Source: Rhizobiales bacterium GAS188 (lineage in GTDB: Bacteria; Pseudomonadota; Alphaproteobacteria; Rhizobiales; Beijerinckiaceae). From it: a stretch of 64,000 bases of DNA. This document shows, in pieces, positions 18,219 through 27,048 of this stretch (within the stretch, counting starts at the first letter, position 1; the number at the start of each line of letters is the position of its first letter). A program made the position numbers and the translations under genes. The DNA is taken from NCBI GenBank assembly GCA_900104855.1, contig FNSS01000001.1, forward strand, positions 5,704,001-5,768,000. The letters run 5' to 3'. The notes under the pieces were generated by a model. The model was not told the origin of the DNA, made no database searches, and saw only the letters and a list, made by a program, of their open reading frames with translations.

Positions 18219-18772
18219 TCGGGAGAATCGCCGAGACGCTCAGGTTGATCGCCTGCCTGGTCCTGGTGGCAGTGTCGGTGCATGTGGTGACCGTGCTGGT
18301 GGTGCCCTTCCTGTCGCGCGCGGACGCCTATTCGCTGGTGTCGCGACTTGGCCCGGAGCTGCAAGTGAGTGTGCTCGATCCGCGCAACAGGCTTCTCGAT
18401 GCGATGGAGGATCCCGACATCTCGGCGTCCGTGTGCTCGTTCGATCTCGCCTCCGGGCCCGTCAAGCTGACCTTGCCGGTCAGCGCCGACGGCTTTGCCT
18501 CGATCGCCCTGCATCAGGAGGGCGGCGGCGCTTTCTTCGCCTTGTCGAATTCGGCGGCCGAGAAAGGCCGTATCGAGGTCGTGGCGCTGACGCCCGGCCA
18601 GGCGGTCGACAGGGCCGCGGAGGATGACGAGGAAAATCCGAGCGGAGAAGTGCGCGCCATCTCGTCGCGCACGCGCGGCTTCGCCGTGTTCCGCTCGCTC
18701 GCTCTGTTGCCGAGCCAGCGTCAGGCGGCCGCAGCCCTCGTCACCGGGGCACGCTGCGCGCATGTGGAGTGA
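18209..18772 (+). CDS. DUF1254 family protein
   Basis: A 187-residue protein with one N-terminal transmembrane segment (LIACLVLVAVSVHVVTVLVV) and a periplasmic domain similar to short DUF1254 proteins, including NRLLDAMEDPDISASVCSFD near the centre. It overlaps the preceding DUF1214 gene by 10 bases, which implies translational coupling and a joint role, perhaps in the envelope given the upstream PBP1A gene. The function is not known. Confidence 0.75.
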   Translation: MRLIGRIAETLRLIACLVLVAVSVHVVTVLVVPFLSRADAYSLVSRLGPELQVSVLDPRNRLLDAMEDPDISASVCSFDLASGPVKLTLPVSADGFASIALHQEGGGAFFALSNSAAEKGRIEVVALTPGQAVDRAAEDDEENPSGEVRAISSRTRGFAVFRSLALLPSQRQAAAALVTGARCAHVE

Positions 18773-18864
18773 AATTGGCCGAAAGGGGGCCGCCGATCCG
18801 CGTAGGTTGACGAGTGCTCGCGGCGATCGGGGCGGTCGAAGGAACCGAGCCCTTACGGAAAGCC

Positions 18865-19158
18865 TCAGCTGCCGCGCTGGCCGCCCGGCGAGCATGGGTT
18901 CGGTCCGGTCGATATGAGTTCGGATGATCTGGGCTCAGATGATCTGGGCGCCGGCAATCTCGGCACCTGCGCCTGGCCCAATTGCGGCATCTCCACCAGC
19001 GAAGTGGCGGTGATCGTCGCGGCTTCGTGCTCCGTGGCGGGGCGCTCATAGCGCACGCCGAGGAACAGGCTGATCGTGGCCCCGCCTGCGGGCAAAGGAC
19101 CGCGCAGACGCGCGGGCCTTGCCCGCTCCAGCTCAGACAACAGAATGACGTGGCCCAT
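18865..19158 (-). CDS. small conserved hypothetical protein
   Basis: A 97-residue protein beginning MGHVILLSELERARPARLR. It has a compact middle segment, ATISLFLGVRYERP, and a Ser/Pro-rich tail. GCGGGGA precedes the ATG at 19158; a TTG at 19173 is an alternative. I recall similar short proteins in rhizobia with the same E-L-x-R-A-R and F-x-G-V-R-Y-E-R segments. No function is known. It is divergent from a DUF2336 gene 100 bases away. Confidence 0.6.
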   Translation of the reverse strand: MGHVILLSELERARPARLRGPLPAGGATISLFLGVRYERPATEHEAATITATSLVEMPQLGQAQVPRLPAPRSSEPRSSELISTGPNPCSPGGQRGS

Positions 19159-19257
19159 CGTGTCCCCGCTCAATCCCGGCCGTCATGGCTTCCCAGGTCC
19201 ATGGTCGCGCCGCTTGGTTAACGTCACGCTAACGCCATCGGATGTATTTTGCGGGTC

Positions 19258-20406
19258 ATGGATGAGCTGAGCTTCCACGATCGCCCGATGCCACCCGATG
19301 CCTTTCCCGAAATCGCTCCGTTGATCGCCGCGGCCAAGGCCGACGGAATCGACGCACGCGTCGTTCTCCTGCGCGTCCTGACTGATCTCTTCGTCGGGCG
19401 CAAGCTGCCGACGCGTGCCGAGCTCGCGCAATTCGTGGCGCTCACGGAACCCATGATTCGCAGCGTCGACACGCAGGCGGCGGTCGCGGTGGCGCGTAAG
19501 CTTGCCGCCCATCCCGAGACGCCGCGCAAGGTGATCGAAGCGCTGCTCGCGCGTGACGATGAGGCGAGCTACGAGGCCTTGCGTCTCGCCATCGGCTTCG
19601 ATCTCCAGGCGCTCGACGCCCTGGCCGAGACGGGCTCGCGCCTGGTCGCGGTCGCCATCGCCAGTCGCGATGAGCTGGCAGCGGGCACGGCACGCATCCT
19701 GGTGGATCGGTCGGAGGCCACTGTCGATCTCGCTCTGGCGCGCCGGGCGGCACCCGGCTTGCCGGGCGATGTCGTCTCACTCCTGGTCGCCAGGGCGCGC
19801 GGCAATCTCGACCTCGCCAAGCTCATCCTCGCCTGGCCGCGGCTGCCCTTTCTCGATCGCTGCTCGCTCTTCCTCGAAGCGGAGCCGCAGGAGCGTGCCG
19901 CCATCGCCACCGAGGCGACGCGTCGGGCCTTCCTCAAAAGGGCGCGGCCGAGCCCGCTGGCGCGCCAGGATATCGACCGGGCCATCCTCGATCTCGGTGG
20001 CGCCAATCCGGTGCGGCTTGCCGAAGCGCTCGCCGCCTGGCTCGGTTTGTCCGCGAGCGAGGCGACGGCAATCGTCGCCGATTCGACCGGGGAGGCGCTG
20101 ATCATCGCCTTGCGCAGTTGCGGAGCCCGGCCGGCGCCGATCGTCACCCTGCTGCTGCGGCGCGGCCTGCACCTGTCGCGTTCCGTGGAACGCATCTTCG
20201 CGCTCGACCAGCTGGCGCGCGAAACGAGCGGGGCCGCCGCCGCCATGATCCTCTCCGCCTTCGCCCGGACGCGCTCTCGCCCGACACGCCATGTCGCGGC
20301 GCCGGGCATGCCACGCGATGGGGAGCCTGCGGAACGCGCGCAGGGCGCGCCGCGCACCGAGCAGCCGCTCGCCCAGCCTTTCAAGCGGCGCGAGCGCTCC
20401 CGCTGA
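19258..20406 (+). CDS. DUF2336 domain protein
   Basis: A 382-residue, all-helical protein of the DUF2336 family, which is confined largely to alphaproteobacteria. The N-terminus shows LLRVLTDLFVGRKLPT, then helical repeats such as VAVARKLAAHPETP and SRDELAAGTARILVDRS. HEAT-like repeats suggest a protein-binding scaffold in the cytoplasm; no enzymatic motif is present. ATG 19258 is preferred over an upstream TTG. Confidence 0.8.
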   Translation: MDELSFHDRPMPPDAFPEIAPLIAAAKADGIDARVVLLRVLTDLFVGRKLPTRAELAQFVALTEPMIRSVDTQAAVAVARKLAAHPETPRKVIEALLARDDEASYEALRLAIGFDLQALDALAETGSRLVAVAIASRDELAAGTARILVDRSEATVDLALARRAAPGLPGDVVSLLVARARGNLDLAKLILAWPRLPFLDRCSLFLEAEPQERAAIATEATRRAFLKRARPSPLARQDIDRAILDLGGANPVRLAEALAAWLGLSASEATAIVADSTGEALIIALRSCGARPAPIVTLLLRRGLHLSRSVERIFALDQLARETSGAAAAMILSAFARTRSRPTRHVAAPGMPRDGEPAERAQGAPRTEQPLAQPFKRRERSR

Positions 20407-20416
20407 GGGCGGTGTT

Positions 20417-21385
20417 TCAGCCTTGCGGCGGCCGCAAGATCGAGCGCCAGCACCAATGCAGGACCGACGGGTCGTCACTGTCGATGCCATGTGTCTGCAG
20501 CGTGTGCTGGATATCGCGCAACCGGTCCATGGCGGCGGCGCCGCGCTTGAGGCCGACGATCACCATCAGCATCTCGATCAGCAGAAGCTGCACCAGATAA
20601 GCGTCGGTGCCGACCCGCATGATCGGGTCGCGCGGCACGTCGTTGCCGAGCACGATATCGGCCATCTCGGCGAGCGGCGTGTGGCTGCGGGTGAGCGCGA
20701 TGACCGTCGCGCCCCGCTCCTTGCCGACCTGCGCCGCCTCGAGCAGGGTCGGCATGCGTCCGACGAAGGAGACCGCCACCACGACATCGCCGGGACCGAG
20801 CGTGCAGGCTGAGGCGAGTTGATAATGCGCGTCGGAGAGGGCGCCGGCATTCAGCCCCAATCGGAAGAGGCGCGCCTGTAGATCCTGCGCCAGGAAGTTC
20901 GAGGTCGCGCCGGTACCGTAGCAATCGATGCGGCCGGCCTGGTCGATGGCGCGCGCCGCCCGCTCGACAGCGTCTGGATCGATGGTGCGCTGCCATTCGG
21001 CGAGCACGGCGGTGGCGCTGCCGACGACGTTGCGGATCACGTCCGCCGCCCCGTCGCCTCTCTGCACGCCGTGGTGGAGATAGGGCTGGCCGAGAGCGAG
21101 AGACCCTGCGAGCTTGAGCTTGAGGTCCGTCAGGCCTTCGCAACCGACCGCTCTGGCGAAGCGGACGATGCTGGGGGCGCTCACGCCGGCGCGTCGCGCC
21201 AGCTCGTCGACATTCTCGTGCACGGCCCGCTCCGGATCCTCGAGGATCATCGCGGCGATCCGGCGCTGCCCGGCCGAGAGCTGCTCCATGCCGGTGCGCA
21301 AGGTTCGGAGGATATCGGGTCTGGCGCCGTCGGCAGCGAGCGGCGCGGAGGCGGGCCCGGTGCGCTCGCCGGTCCGGTCGGTCAC
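20417..21385 (-). CDS. MurR/RpiR family regulator
   Basis: A 322-residue regulator with an N-terminal HTH_6 domain (LARRAGVSAPSIVRFARAVGCEGLTDLKLKL, residues ~65-100, in parts) and a C-terminal SIS domain (DCYGTGATSNFLAQDLQ, GDVVVAVSFVGRMPTLLEA). SIS domains in this family bind phosphosugars or related effectors. It starts with GTG overlapping the dppF stop (GTGA), so it is the last gene of the dpp operon and probably controls the operon and the divergent amidohydrolase. Confidence 0.9.
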   Translation of the reverse strand: MTDRTGERTGPASAPLAADGARPDILRTLRTGMEQLSAGQRRIAAMILEDPERAVHENVDELARRAGVSAPSIVRFARAVGCEGLTDLKLKLAGSLALGQPYLHHGVQRGDGAADVIRNVVGSATAVLAEWQRTIDPDAVERAARAIDQAGRIDCYGTGATSNFLAQDLQARLFRLGLNAGALSDAHYQLASACTLGPGDVVVAVSFVGRMPTLLEAAQVGKERGATVIALTRSHTPLAEMADIVLGNDVPRDPIMRVGTDAYLVQLLLIEMLMVIVGLKRGAAAMDRLRDIQHTLQTHGIDSDDPSVLHWCWRSILRPPQG

Positions 21386-22371
21386 GGGGCGCCCGCCGGC
21401 ATCTCTTGAATGTCAAAGTGACAGGCGAAGGTCTGGCCCTCTCCGGCATCCCGCAAGGACGGGATCTCGCGCGCGCAGATCTCGGCCGCATGCGGGCAGC
21501 GGGTGCGGAACACACAGCCCGAGGGCGGGCTGATCGGGCTCGGTATATCGCCCTTCAGGATACGCTCCACCTTCGGTGCCTCCGGATCGGGCTTCGGCGA
21601 AGCGGCGAGCAAAGCGCGCGTATAGGGGTGACGCGGGCGCGTCGTGACGCCTTGAGCCGGGCCGATCTCCATGATCCGTCCGAGATACAGGACCGCGATA
21701 CGGTCGCACATCAGCTCGACCACGTCGAGATCATGCGAGATGAACAGCATCGACAGGCCGAAGCGGGCGCGCAGATCCTGCAGCAGGTTCAGCACCTGCG
21801 CCTGCACCGAGACGTCGAGGGCCGAGACCGGCTCGTCGGCGACGATCAGCCGCGGCTCGACCGCGAGCGCCCTCGCAATCCCGATGCGCTGGCGCTGCCC
21901 GCCCGAGAATTCGTGCGGGAATCGGCTCATATGGTCCGCCGGAAGGCCGACGGTCTCCAGGAGCTCGCCGATCCGCTCGGAGCGGCGTCCGGCGGCGAGG
22001 CGATGCGCGTCGAGCGCCTCGCCGATGATGTCGCGCACCCTCAGGCGCGGATTGAGGCTGGCATAGGGATCCTGGAACACCATCTGCGCCTTGCGGCGGA
22101 ATGGCTTGAGGGCCCGCTCCGACAAGGTCGCGATATCCTCGCCGGCGAAGCGGATGGTGCCCGCCGAAGGCTCGAGCAGCCTCAGCACCAGCCGGCCGAT
22201 CGTGCTCTTGCCGGATCCGGATTCTCCGACAAGGCCGAGCACCTCGCCGGGCGCGATCGAGAGATCGACCTCGGTCACCGCCCGCACCGCGCGCGGCGGC
22301 GTGCCGAAGACCTTGGTGAGGCCGGCGACGGCGAGAAGCGGCGTCGGATCTGCTGTCACAGCTCCCTCCAT
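21382..22371 (-). CDS. dppF: peptide ABC transporter ATPase (DppF type)
   Basis: A ~329-residue ATPase. Walker A is GESGSGKST, the signature is FSGGQRQRIGIARAL, Walker B is LIVADEPVSALDVS, and the H-loop is FISHDLDV. The C-terminal oligopeptide-transporter domain includes [12 protein letters not shown] and a Cys cluster (SGCVFRTRCPHAAEICA). I start it at [15 protein letters not shown], overlapping the dppD end by 16 bases, rather than 102 bases further upstream. It pairs with DppD to energise import through DppBC. Confidence 0.92.
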   Translation of the reverse strand: MEGAVTADPTPLLAVAGLTKVFGTPPRAVRAVTEVDLSIAPGEVLGLVGESGSGKSTIGRLVLRLLEPSAGTIRFAGEDIATLSERALKPFRRKAQMVFQDPYASLNPRLRVRDIIGEALDAHRLAAGRRSERIGELLETVGLPADHMSRFPHEFSGGQRQRIGIARALAVEPRLIVADEPVSALDVSVQAQVLNLLQDLRARFGLSMLFISHDLDVVELMCDRIAVLYLGRIMEIGPAQGVTTRPRHPYTRALLAASPKPDPEAPKVERILKGDIPSPISPPSGCVFRTRCPHAAEICAREIPSLRDAGEGQTFACHFDIQEMPAGAP

Positions 22372-23363
22372 CGTAAGCAGCGCACCGAGCTCTCGAGGTC
22401 GAGCGCCTCGAGGACCGGGATGTTGGTCGAGCAGGCGGGTTGCGCCGAGGGGCAGCGGGGCGCGAAGTCGCAACCCTCTTTCGGGCGCGGCGTTGCGCTC
22501 GATCCCGGGATGGCGCGCACCAGCTTGCGTCCGTCCGGGCCGCGCAGGGCACGCGCCGGCAGGCAGTCGAGCAGGGCCCTGGTGTAAGGGTGGCGCGGGT
22601 TGCGGAACAGGCCGCGCACCTTGCCGGATTCCACCACATGCCCGGCATACATCACGGTGACGCGGTCGGAGATCGCGGCGACCACGCCGAGATTATGGGT
22701 GATGAACAACACGCCCATGCCGGTCTCGCGCCGCAGCCGGTCGATGAGGGCGAGGATCTGCGCCTGGATGGTGACGTCGAGCGCCGTCGTCGGCTCGTCG
22801 GCGATGAGCAGCGACGGGTTGCAGGCCATGGCGAGCGCGATCATGACCCGCTGGCGCATGCCGCCCGACATCTGGTGGGGGTAGTCATGGACGCGCCGGC
22901 GCGCATCGGGAATCTCGACGAGGCCGAGCATCTCCTCGGCCCGGCGCAAGGCCGCCGCCCGGTCGAGCCCCATATGCAGCCGCACGGACTCAGCGATCTG
23001 CTCGCCGACGCTGAGCACCGGATTGAGGCTCGTCATCGGCTCCTGGAACACCATGGCGATCTCGGCGCCCCTCAGCGCGCGCAATTGCGGTTGCGGCAGG
23101 CGGGCGAGATCGACGACGTCGCCGGCCCGCCGGCGCAACAGGATGCGTCCGGCCGAGACCCTTCCCGAGGGCTTCGGCAACAGCCCCATGACGGCGAGGC
23201 TCGTCACCGATTTGCCGGAGCCGGATTCGCCGACGAGGGCCACCGTCTCGCCGGGATCGACGCGCAGCGTCACGCCGCGCACCGGTGTCGTCTCGCCATC
23301 CTCGCCGCGGAAGGTGACGGCGAGATCCTCGATGGAAAGGAGAGGGGATGCGGCGCTCATCAC
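22356..23363 (-). CDS. dppD: peptide ABC transporter ATPase (DppD type)
   Basis: A 335-residue ATPase with [13 protein letters not shown] (Walker A), [15 protein letters not shown] (signature), [14 protein letters not shown] (Walker B) and FITHNLGV (H-loop). The C-terminal domain has [12 protein letters not shown] and the Cys-rich [14 protein letters not shown]. The start overlaps the dppC stop by 4 bases (ATGA). Together with dppF it forms the nucleotide-binding heterodimer of a dipeptide/opine-type importer. Confidence 0.93.
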   Translation of the reverse strand: MMSAASPLLSIEDLAVTFRGEDGETTPVRGVTLRVDPGETVALVGESGSGKSVTSLAVMGLLPKPSGRVSAGRILLRRRAGDVVDLARLPQPQLRALRGAEIAMVFQEPMTSLNPVLSVGEQIAESVRLHMGLDRAAALRRAEEMLGLVEIPDARRRVHDYPHQMSGGMRQRVMIALAMACNPSLLIADEPTTALDVTIQAQILALIDRLRRETGMGVLFITHNLGVVAAISDRVTVMYAGHVVESGKVRGLFRNPRHPYTRALLDCLPARALRGPDGRKLVRAIPGSSATPRPKEGCDFAPRCPSAQPACSTNIPVLEALDLESSVRCLRWREL

Positions 23364-24211
23364 AAGGCCTTGCGCAGCTTGGGGTCGAGCATGTCGCGCA
23401 GGCCGTCGCCGACGATCTGCATCGACAGCGCCGCCAGCACGATGGCGAGACCGGGGAAGAGCACGACCCAGAAGGCCTGATCGGCAAAGTTCTGGCCGCT
23501 CGCGATCATGGTTCCCCAGGTCGGCACTTCGGGCGGCACGCCGGCGCCGAGGAAGGACAGGCCGGCCTCGGCCAGCACCGCATAGGCGAAGATGAAGGTC
23601 GCCTGGACGATCAGCGGCGAGGTGACGTTGAGCAGGATATGCACCGTGATGATGCGCCAGGTGGAGACGCCGAGCGAGCGCGCTGCCTCGACGAAGGGCA
23701 GTTCGCGCACCACCAGCGTCGAGGCGCGCACCACGCGCACCACGCGCGGCGTGTAGACGATCGAGAGAGCCAGGATGACGTTGAAGGCCGAGGCGCCGAG
23801 CACCGCCACCAGGAAGATCGCGAGAAGGATGTCGGGCAGCGCCATCAGCGCGTCGACGCCCTGCATGACGATGCGGTCGGCCTTGCGGAAATAGCCGGCC
23901 GCCAGCCCGAACACGGTTCCGGCCAGCATCGAGACGACGACCACCGCAAAGCCGATCGAGAGCGAGGCGCGCGCCCCGTAGATGACGCGCGAGTAGACGT
24001 CGCGCCCGAACTCGTCCGTCCCGAACCAGAATTGCGGATCCGGCGGCCGCAGGCGGCGCGCGAGCCGCATGGCGGTCGGCGGAAAGGAGGTGACGAAGGG
24101 GGCGAGGATCGCCGCGATGACGATGATGGTGAGCACCAGCGCGCCGATGAGCACCAGCTTGCGCCGGAACAGGCGCCGCAGGAAGAGGAGGGCGGGTGAA
24201 GCCTGCGTCAT
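23360..24211 (-). CDS. dppC: peptide ABC transporter permease (DppC type)
   Basis: A 283-residue inner-membrane permease with about six transmembrane segments. The EAA loop is EAARSLGVSTWRIITVHIL, which docks to the ATPases. FGTDEFGRDVYSRVIYGARAS is typical of DppC/OppC N-terminal periplasmic regions. It sits 7 bases after dppB and overlaps dppD by 4 bases. Confidence 0.93.
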   Translation of the reverse strand: MTQASPALLFLRRLFRRKLVLIGALVLTIIVIAAILAPFVTSFPPTAMRLARRLRPPDPQFWFGTDEFGRDVYSRVIYGARASLSIGFAVVVVSMLAGTVFGLAAGYFRKADRIVMQGVDALMALPDILLAIFLVAVLGASAFNVILALSIVYTPRVVRVVRASTLVVRELPFVEAARSLGVSTWRIITVHILLNVTSPLIVQATFIFAYAVLAEAGLSFLGAGVPPEVPTWGTMIASGQNFADQAFWVVLFPGLAIVLAALSMQIVGDGLRDMLDPKLRKAL

Positions 24212-24218
24212 GACCGGT

Positions 24219-25160
24219 TCACATCCGCACGCGCGGATCGACCAGCGTGTAGATGAGGTCGATCAGGAGGTTGATGAGGACATAGATGGCGGCGACCACG
24301 ATCAGGGTGCCCTGGATCACCGGATAGTCGCGCCGCAGCACCGCGCTGACCACGAGATTGCCGATGCCGGGCAGGCCGAACACCGTCTCGGTGACGATGG
24401 CGCCGCCGATCAACAGCGCGGCCGTCAGGCCGACCACCGTGATGATCGGCACGAGCGCGTTGCGGAAGGCGTGATGCATCACGACATTCTGCTCGGACAG
24501 GCCCTTGGAGCGCGCCGTGCGGACGTAATCCTCGCCCAGCACGTCGAGCATGCTCGCCCGCGTGAAGCGCGTGATCAGCGCCGAATTGACGAGGCCGAGC
24601 ACGACGGACGGCAGCAGCAGATGGTAGAGGCGCTGCGCGAGCGTGGCGCCCGGATCGCCATAGCCCGCCACCGGAAACCAGCCGAGCCGGACGGCGAACA
24701 GCTGGATCAGGACGAGGCCGAGCCAGAAGCTCGGGATGTTGGCGGCGAGCAGCGCAAAGCCGCTCACGATCTGGTCGACAGCGCGGCCACGCCACACCGC
24801 CGAGGCGATGCCGCAGGGGATGCCGATAAGCGCGGCGATCGTGATCGAGAACAGAGCAAGGAAGAAGGTCGGCTCGGCCCGGTCGTGCAGCGCTGTGGTT
24901 ACCGGCTGCTGCAGGAAGATCGACTGGCCGAGATTGCCGCGCGCGATCTCCTTGAGCCAGAGCAGGAATTGCACCAGGACCGGCTGGTCGAGACCGTAGA
25001 TCTCGCGCAGCCGTGCAACATCCTCGGGGCGCGCCTGATCGCCGAGCATGATCGAGGCCGGATCGCCAGGCGCGAGCCGCGTCAGGAAGAAGACCGTGGT
25101 GGCGACGAGCAGCAGCACCACGAGGAGGCCGGCGAGTCGCCGGGCGATGAAGCGCAGCAA
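24219..25160 (-). CDS. dppB: peptide ABC transporter permease (DppB type)
   Basis: A 313-residue permease with the classic start MLRFIARRLAGLLVVLLLV, the TRLAPGDPA loop after the first membrane segment, and the EAA-type loop DYVRTARSKGLSEQNVV. GLPGIGNLVVSAVLRRDYP near the C-terminus is also characteristic of DppB. It lies about 107 bases after the binding-protein gene. Confidence 0.93.
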   Translation of the reverse strand: MLRFIARRLAGLLVVLLLVATTVFFLTRLAPGDPASIMLGDQARPEDVARLREIYGLDQPVLVQFLLWLKEIARGNLGQSIFLQQPVTTALHDRAEPTFFLALFSITIAALIGIPCGIASAVWRGRAVDQIVSGFALLAANIPSFWLGLVLIQLFAVRLGWFPVAGYGDPGATLAQRLYHLLLPSVVLGLVNSALITRFTRASMLDVLGEDYVRTARSKGLSEQNVVMHHAFRNALVPIITVVGLTAALLIGGAIVTETVFGLPGIGNLVVSAVLRRDYPVIQGTLIVVAAIYVLINLLIDLIYTLVDPRVRM

Positions 25161-25267
25161 GGCCGTTTCTCCACTCTGTCGGGACGCGGCCCATCCGCGT
25201 CGCCGTGGCCGTCAGGCAGAAGGCGGGGAGTGCCGAAGCCGCCACCGCCACCGATTCCGCAGGTGGC

Positions 25268-26836
25268 CTATTTGGCGAGGCCGGCGTTCCAGAAGGCCGG
25301 CCAGGGCATCGGCGCATAACCCTGCATCGCCTTCGACACGCCGCTCAGCGCCGCGAAATTGCCGACCCGGACATAGGGCACCTCGTCATAGACGACCTGC
25401 TGCACCTTGCCCCAGAGCGCACCGCGCTTGGCGGGATCGAGCTCGGCGTTGAAGGCGGCGAGCGCTGCATCCTTGGCCGGCGTCTTCCACCATCCGGGCG
25501 CGCCATCGCCGAGTTGCGGCGGCGAGAGCATGGGCTCGGGCAGGAAGGCCGAATGCGTGACGTAGACATCCCAGAGCGTCGGATCGCCGCGCCTTTGGAT
25601 CAAGGTCGCCCAATCGACCACATCGAGCTCGACCGCGAAGCCCGCGGCCTTGAGCTGCTCGGCCATGACGAGCGCGATGCGGCTGTGGAAGTCGTATTGC
25701 TTGGAGTTGAGGATGCGGATCGGCGCGCCGCCATATTTCGCCTCAGTGAGCAGGGCCTTCGCAGCCTGCGCGTCACCCTTGTTGTACTGATCCGCGCCGG
25801 CATTCGAATAGAAGGGCGAGCCCTTGGGGAAATGCTCCGCCGCGACGGCGAAGAATTGCGGATCGCCGAAGCCTGCAAACAGCATGTCCTCTTCGCTGAG
25901 CGCCAGCTGGAAGGCGCGACGCAGCTTCAGATCGGCCATCGGGCCTTGCTTGGTGTTGGTGACGATATAGGGGAAGCCATAGGGCATGGTGACGACGGCA
26001 TTGGCCCCGCCCGCCACGCGCTTGGCGCCCTCGACCGGGAGCTGGTCGGCGAAGTGATACTGGCCGGCGACGACGCCCTCGACGCGCGTATTGGCGTTGG
26101 GCACCGGAATGAAGCGCAGCTCCGCGATCTTCGCTTCACGCTTGCCCGCATAGCCGCTCGCCGGCTCGGCGCGTGCCGCATAGGCCTCATGGCGCACCAG
26201 CACCACATATTGATCGGCCTTGCGCTCGCGGAATTTATAGGGGCCGGTGCCGATGAACTCGACGAGCGGCGTGGTGGCCTTGTCCTTGTCGATCGTTTCC
26301 TTGGCCATGATACCGGCAAAGCCCGACGGCAGGGCGAGATGCGCGAGGAGGGCGGGCTCGACGGCACGCAGCGCGATCTCGACGGTCGCCGCATCCTTGG
26401 CGGTGACTGCGGTAATGCTCTTTGCGAGCGAGGTGCCGCGCGGCGTCATGGCGAGCCAGCGCTGCAACGAAGCGACGACATCGCTGGCGTCGAGATCGCG
26501 GCCATTATGCAGCTTCACACCGCTGCGCAGCGCGATGGTGTAGGTGAGCCCGTCGCCGCTGATCTTCGGCAGCTCGGCCGCGAGCATCGGCTTGATCACC
26601 CAATTGGCGTCGAAGGTGAAGAGTGGCTCGTAGACATGCTGCATGATGATGCCGACGAGATCGGCCGTGGAGGCCATCGGATCGAGGGATTGCGGCTCGC
26701 CCACCATGGCGAGATTGGCGCTCGCCCCTTCGGCTGAGGCGCCGCGCGGCAGCAGGCCCGCTAATGCAACCCCGCCGAGCGCGCCGGTGAAGGCCCGACG
26801 TGTGGGAAGGAACGAGCCGGGGACGATGATGGGCAT
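25268..26836 (-). CDS. dppA: ABC transporter periplasmic substrate-binding protein (family 5)
   Basis: A 522-residue SBP_bac_5 protein. The ATG at 26836 follows GGAGAGGAGACAGAG; the N-terminus has a Tat-like start (PTRRAFTGALGGVALAGLLP) with likely cleavage after ASA. Family signatures include YTIALRSGVKLHNGRD and KLRRAFQLALSEEDM. Ligands of this family include peptides, opines and other amide compounds. With a divergent COG3964 amidohydrolase, an acylated or amide-linked compound is a reasonable guess. A longer upstream frame runs through the promoter and is not used. Confidence 0.92.
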   Translation of the reverse strand: MPIIVPGSFLPTRRAFTGALGGVALAGLLPRGASAEGASANLAMVGEPQSLDPMASTADLVGIIMQHVYEPLFTFDANWVIKPMLAAELPKISGDGLTYTIALRSGVKLHNGRDLDASDVVASLQRWLAMTPRGTSLAKSITAVTAKDAATVEIALRAVEPALLAHLALPSGFAGIMAKETIDKDKATTPLVEFIGTGPYKFRERKADQYVVLVRHEAYAARAEPASGYAGKREAKIAELRFIPVPNANTRVEGVVAGQYHFADQLPVEGAKRVAGGANAVVTMPYGFPYIVTNTKQGPMADLKLRRAFQLALSEEDMLFAGFGDPQFFAVAAEHFPKGSPFYSNAGADQYNKGDAQAAKALLTEAKYGGAPIRILNSKQYDFHSRIALVMAEQLKAAGFAVELDVVDWATLIQRRGDPTLWDVYVTHSAFLPEPMLSPPQLGDGAPGWWKTPAKDAALAAFNAELDPAKRGALWGKVQQVVYDEVPYVRVGNFAALSGVSKAMQGYAPMPWPAFWNAGLAK

Positions 26837-26908
26837 CTCTGTCTCCTCTCCAGTGACTTGCGATCGGCTGATCCCGTATCTGCAATTTGCATACCGTTCT
26901 TGAAATAA

Positions 26909-27022
26909 AATTACACAATCATGACGCTTGTCAAGAGGGTCGTTGCAAATATCGGGCATATTCGGCATATTACGGCGGAATCGTCGATACAAGATCAACG
27001 TCCGCGGCCAGTTTGTGTAATT
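26909..27022. promoter_or_regulatory. inverted pair of TTGTGTAATT sites between dppA and the amidohydrolase gene
   Basis: AATTACACAA (26909-26918) and its reverse complement TTGTGTAATT (27013-27022) are placed symmetrically in the AT-rich divergent promoter region. Their exact match and opposite orientation suggest binding sites for one regulator, most simply the RpiR protein of the operon, controlling both directions. Confidence 0.5.
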
Positions 27023-27048
27023 AAATTCCATAGCAATGTGAGGAGGTT

